DNA from: Campylobacterota bacterium
GTDB taxonomy: Bacteria; Campylobacterota; Campylobacteria; Campylobacterales; Sulfurovaceae
Direction: 5' to 3'
DNA length: 5,791 nucleotides
NCBI GenBank assembly: GCA_022600655.1
Contig: JAHZJZ010000164.1
Coordinates: 1 to 5,791 of the forward strand
Part shown: positions 1 to 3,200 of the stretch, in pieces
Layout of the letters: every line of letters starts with the position of its first letter
Position numbering within the stretch: position 1 is the first letter of the stretch
The notes under the pieces: generated by a model
Told to the model about the DNA's origin: nothing
The model's input: the letters and a program-made list of their open reading frames with translations, nothing else
The model's database searches: none
Translations under genes and position numbers: made by a program

Positions 1-83
1 ATAAAAAAGTATATATAAAAAATATTTTTTTAAAAAAATGCATATTAAGTTTTTATAAAATATTTTTGAAGGCTGTATTTAAC

Positions 84-110
84 TTGGATTTTTATATTTA
101 AAACTATAAA
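84..110 (+). promoter_or_regulatory. Weak sigma-70 promoter candidate
   Basis: TTGGAT at 84-89 and TATAAA at 105-110 resemble -35 and -10 boxes, but the 15-base spacer is shorter than the usual 17. A second TATAAA at 54-59 follows TTAAG-like sequence and could serve in a Campylobacterota host, where the -35 box is poorly conserved. In DNA this AT-rich such matches are expected by chance, so this is only a candidate. Confidence 0.2.
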
Positions 111-117
111 AATCTAA
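84..117. repeat. Inverted repeat / possible leader hairpin
   Basis: GATTTTTATA at 87-96 and TATAAAAATC at 105-114 are perfect reverse complements around an 8-base loop (97-104). As RNA the stem extends to 13 pairs (84-96 with 105-117), with one G-U pair. The stem is nearly all A-U, no U-tract follows directly, and so it is a poor terminator. It overlaps the promoter candidate and could be an operator dyad or a leader hairpin. Confidence 0.45.
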
Positions 118-143
118 ATTATCTTAAATTAAATATATGACAT

Positions 144-147
144 AGGA
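144..147 (+). promoter_or_regulatory. Ribosome-binding site AGGA
   Basis: AGGA lies seven bases before the ATG at 155, an ideal Shine-Dalgarno spacing, and overlaps the in-frame stop at 143-145 that excludes any earlier start. It supports the chosen start. It also favours a proteobacterial or Campylobacterota-type host over Bacteroidota, where such sites are usually weak. Confidence 0.8.
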
Positions 148-154
148 ATTTAAT

Positions 155-250
155 ATGAAAAAAAAGTTTAATAATACTTTTTTCTCTTCTAGGAGAAGGT
201 TATCAACGGTATTAGCAGGTTTATTATTGGGTAGTAGTGGTGTATTTGCA
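155..250 (+). other. Signal peptide (residues 1-32)
   Basis: The first 15 residues carry six Lys/Arg (KKK at 2-4, RRR at 13-15). A hydrophobic core of about 16 residues, STVLAGLLLGSSGVFA, follows at 17-32. The V-F-A motif ending at residue 32 fits a signal peptidase I site, with cleavage after A32 or A33. No lipobox cysteine is present, so this is not a lipoprotein. The n-region is long and contains S-R-R-R-L-S (12-17), which partly resembles a twin-arginine motif. Sec export is still the simpler reading for such a long multidomain protein. Confidence 0.88.
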
Positions 251-3200
251 GCTCCAATGACAATATCTGCATCAGGAAATCCTACTGTGACTGGTAGTGG
301 AAGTGTAGGAACTATAGGTATTTGGTCTAATGCAGGAACAATAGATGGTGAAGCTATTGATATAAAGGCAACTATTACTGCACATAATGGTTCTTTAGTA
401 TCAATGGAAACAGTTGGAGATGATCCTTCTATAACTATTAATGGTGCTACAGGAGTTGACTCTGTAACAATTCACTGGGAAGTATTTAAGAGTGGAACGG
501 GGCAGAGTGTTTTTGCTTATGGTAACCCTACTTTTTCTGTGGCAGATGTTGATGGAATAGGTGGAAACCCTTATACTCGTGAAGAGGTTACACCTAGTTT
601 GTCTAAATTAACAGGTTATGAGTTTGAGAACCCATCAAATCTTCGTGCAGAAGTTACGGGTGGAGTACTAAAGGTGAGTGGTACGCAGGATCAAAACTCT
701 GAATCAACTTCAATGGTTAGTTTCAAGTGGAATAATGTTGCTTCATGGGATATTACTTATAAAATGCATTTAAGTGCATCTGGCTATGGTGCAAGATTTG
801 TTCATGATGGAGATGGTGATTTCCAATTTATAAACCCTCAAAGTATAGAGTTTTTAGATCTTGACTTAGATAGTGATGATTCTACAGTATCAGGCAAAGA
901 TTATAAAGGTAGTTTTATGTTGGGTGGGACAGCAGTTTCTATTGTTGACTCTGATGTATCTATTTTTCAGCATACAGCACTTGGTACGAATATTCATTCT
1001 GCAACGATTAAGCTTTTAAATGCTGAATTAGGTGATGTTTTAGCTATTGGTTCTTTACCTTCAGGTCTGAGTGCCTCTATAGATAGTTCTGTCGCTGGAG
1101 AGATTACAGTGACTTTAAGTGGTACAGCCTCATTGGCTAATTATCAAACAGCACTGCAAGCCATTACTTTTGCAAACGCAAACCCTAATGCAACATTGGG
1201 TAATCGTAATCTTGAAATATTTGTTAGCAATACAACCTATAGTACCAGTACAAGTGTAGCAAACTCTACATTAACCGTAGATACTGACAGTGATGGTGAT
1301 GGTGTTGGTAACTTAAGTGATTTAGATGATGATAATGATGGGATTTTAGATACAGTTGAAGGTACTACCGATAGTGATGGTGATACCGTTCCTGATTATT
1401 TAGACTTAGATTCAGATAACGATGGAATACCAGATAATATCGAAGCTCAAATGACAACAGGGTATAAAGCTCCAAGTGGAATCGATGTTAATAAAGATGG
1501 GGTAGATGATGCTTATGCTGGTGGATTAACTCCCGTTAATAAAGATGGTGCTGATAAAGTAGATTATCTTGATAGTGACTCAGATAATGATGGTGTAACT
1601 GATGCAGTTGAGAGTGGATTTACACTGAGTGGTACGGTTGGGATTAATGGTCTTGATAATAGTGTAGAGAGTGCTGATAGTTATGCTGATGTCAATGGTA
1701 ATGCTCATGATGGTACAGAATTGAAATTAAAAGATGTAGATAAAGGGGATACGGATGATGAAAAAGAGCCTGACTATCGTGATACAGATGTAGACTTTGG
1801 CACATCAGATGATAAGTATGAAGCAAATATTGGTGAAGAGTTAATTATAGATATTGTAAGTAACGATGCTGGTATAAAGCCAACAACAATTAAACTTTTA
1901 GATGACAATGATAACGAGGTGACAACCTTAACTGTTCCAAATGAGGGAATATGGAGTGTTGACCCTGTAAGTGGTGAGTTGAAGTTTATACCTGTTGCAG
2001 AGTTTACAGAAGACCCAACACCTGTTAGATATATAGGAGTTGATGAAACAGGAGCCAAAGCAGATCCTGCAATTGTAACCGTAAACTATCCAGATCTTTT
2101 TGATTACTCTGATGCACCCACAGGAATTGATGGGTTTGACTATAAGGTAGCTCCACATAGAGTTGGGTCACATAGTAAGCTCTTTATTGGTGCGACTAAG
2201 CCAACTTATGAGAGCGAGGCGAAACGACAAGAGTGGAGTACTAAGTTTGAAGATAAGTTTAAAAGTAAATGGAAAGAGAAGTGGGATAACTTTGTACCAC
2301 CTGGACAAGCTAAGAAAGTAGAAGATGATGTCTTAAGTCCTAGTGAACTAGCCAGTATCAATAGTGATGGAGATGCTGATGATGGTATGACATGGAACAC
2401 ATGGGTAGTAGGGAAAGAGTGTAAAGGACTGCTTCCTAATGGAACATTTGGTTCCGTAACTATGACGGAAACTACTTATTGTACAACTGTCAAAGCAACG
2501 AATAACTCAGCTGTTTCAGGACAGCTTGTAGCATGGTTGGACTTTAATGCAGATGGTACATTTGACAAAACAGCAGAGCGTTCAGTGGTAGATGTTGATG
2601 CTGACACTTCAAATGATAATACCCAAGGAAATGTACCTGCAGGAACTGTCAACCAAGATGTTATTCTCTCTTGGACAGAGCAAGAACAACCATCAAATGG
2701 ATTTAACTCTTTTGTTCGTGTACGATTGACAACAGACTCCGTATTTAAAAGTGACCACTCACCAGAACCTGATAACAATGCTACAGATGGAGAGAGTGAA
2801 GATAGTGCAGTTGAAGTAGCCAATGCTAATCCTCCTAGTACCATCGCTGATAATGGGGCGTTTGTATTGGGAACACCAGTAACTATTGACGTACTATCCA
2901 ACGATATCACCAATGATAACCCTATTGAGGCAACGAGTGTAAAGATTGTTAAAGCTGATGGAACTGAAGTAACAGAACTAATAGTCGCAGGTGAAGGAAC
3001 TTGGAGTGTAGATGCTACCACAGGTAAGATCACGTTCACGCCACTGGCTACCTTTAAATCAGATGCTACACCAATTAACTATGTAGTGAGTGATAGTGAG
3101 GGTGAAGTATCAGAAATTGCTACTGTGAATGCTAATTTTGATACGGATGCTGATGGTGTTGCTGATAAGTTTGACCTTGATGATGATAATGATGGGATAT

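Larger units (their letters stand above)
1..154. other. AT-rich upstream region
   Basis: This leader is made almost entirely of A and T. It contains short AT palindromes (17-30, 25-38 and 51-60), including T7 followed by A7, which could bend DNA. No coding frame of useful length is seen, and no end of an upstream gene can be recognised. The ATG at 137 is followed after one codon by TAG and is not a gene. The region probably contains the promoter and 5' untranslated leader of the adhesin gene. Confidence 0.6.

Noticed and set aside
17..38. AT palindromes as a terminator of an upstream gene
   Set aside because: They have no GC pairs and no loop, and are expected by chance in DNA this AT-rich. 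No upstream gene end can be seen.
137..145. Upstream ATG at 137
   Set aside because: It is followed by one codon and then TAG, so it encodes nothing useful. The TAG at 143-145 is in frame with the real start and only serves to fix that start at 155.
1280..1795. Dockerin domains
   Set aside because: Dockerins share D-x-N-x-D-G loops but come as one pair of about 22-residue repeats with helices. Here the loops form a long continuous array without the dockerin helix pattern.
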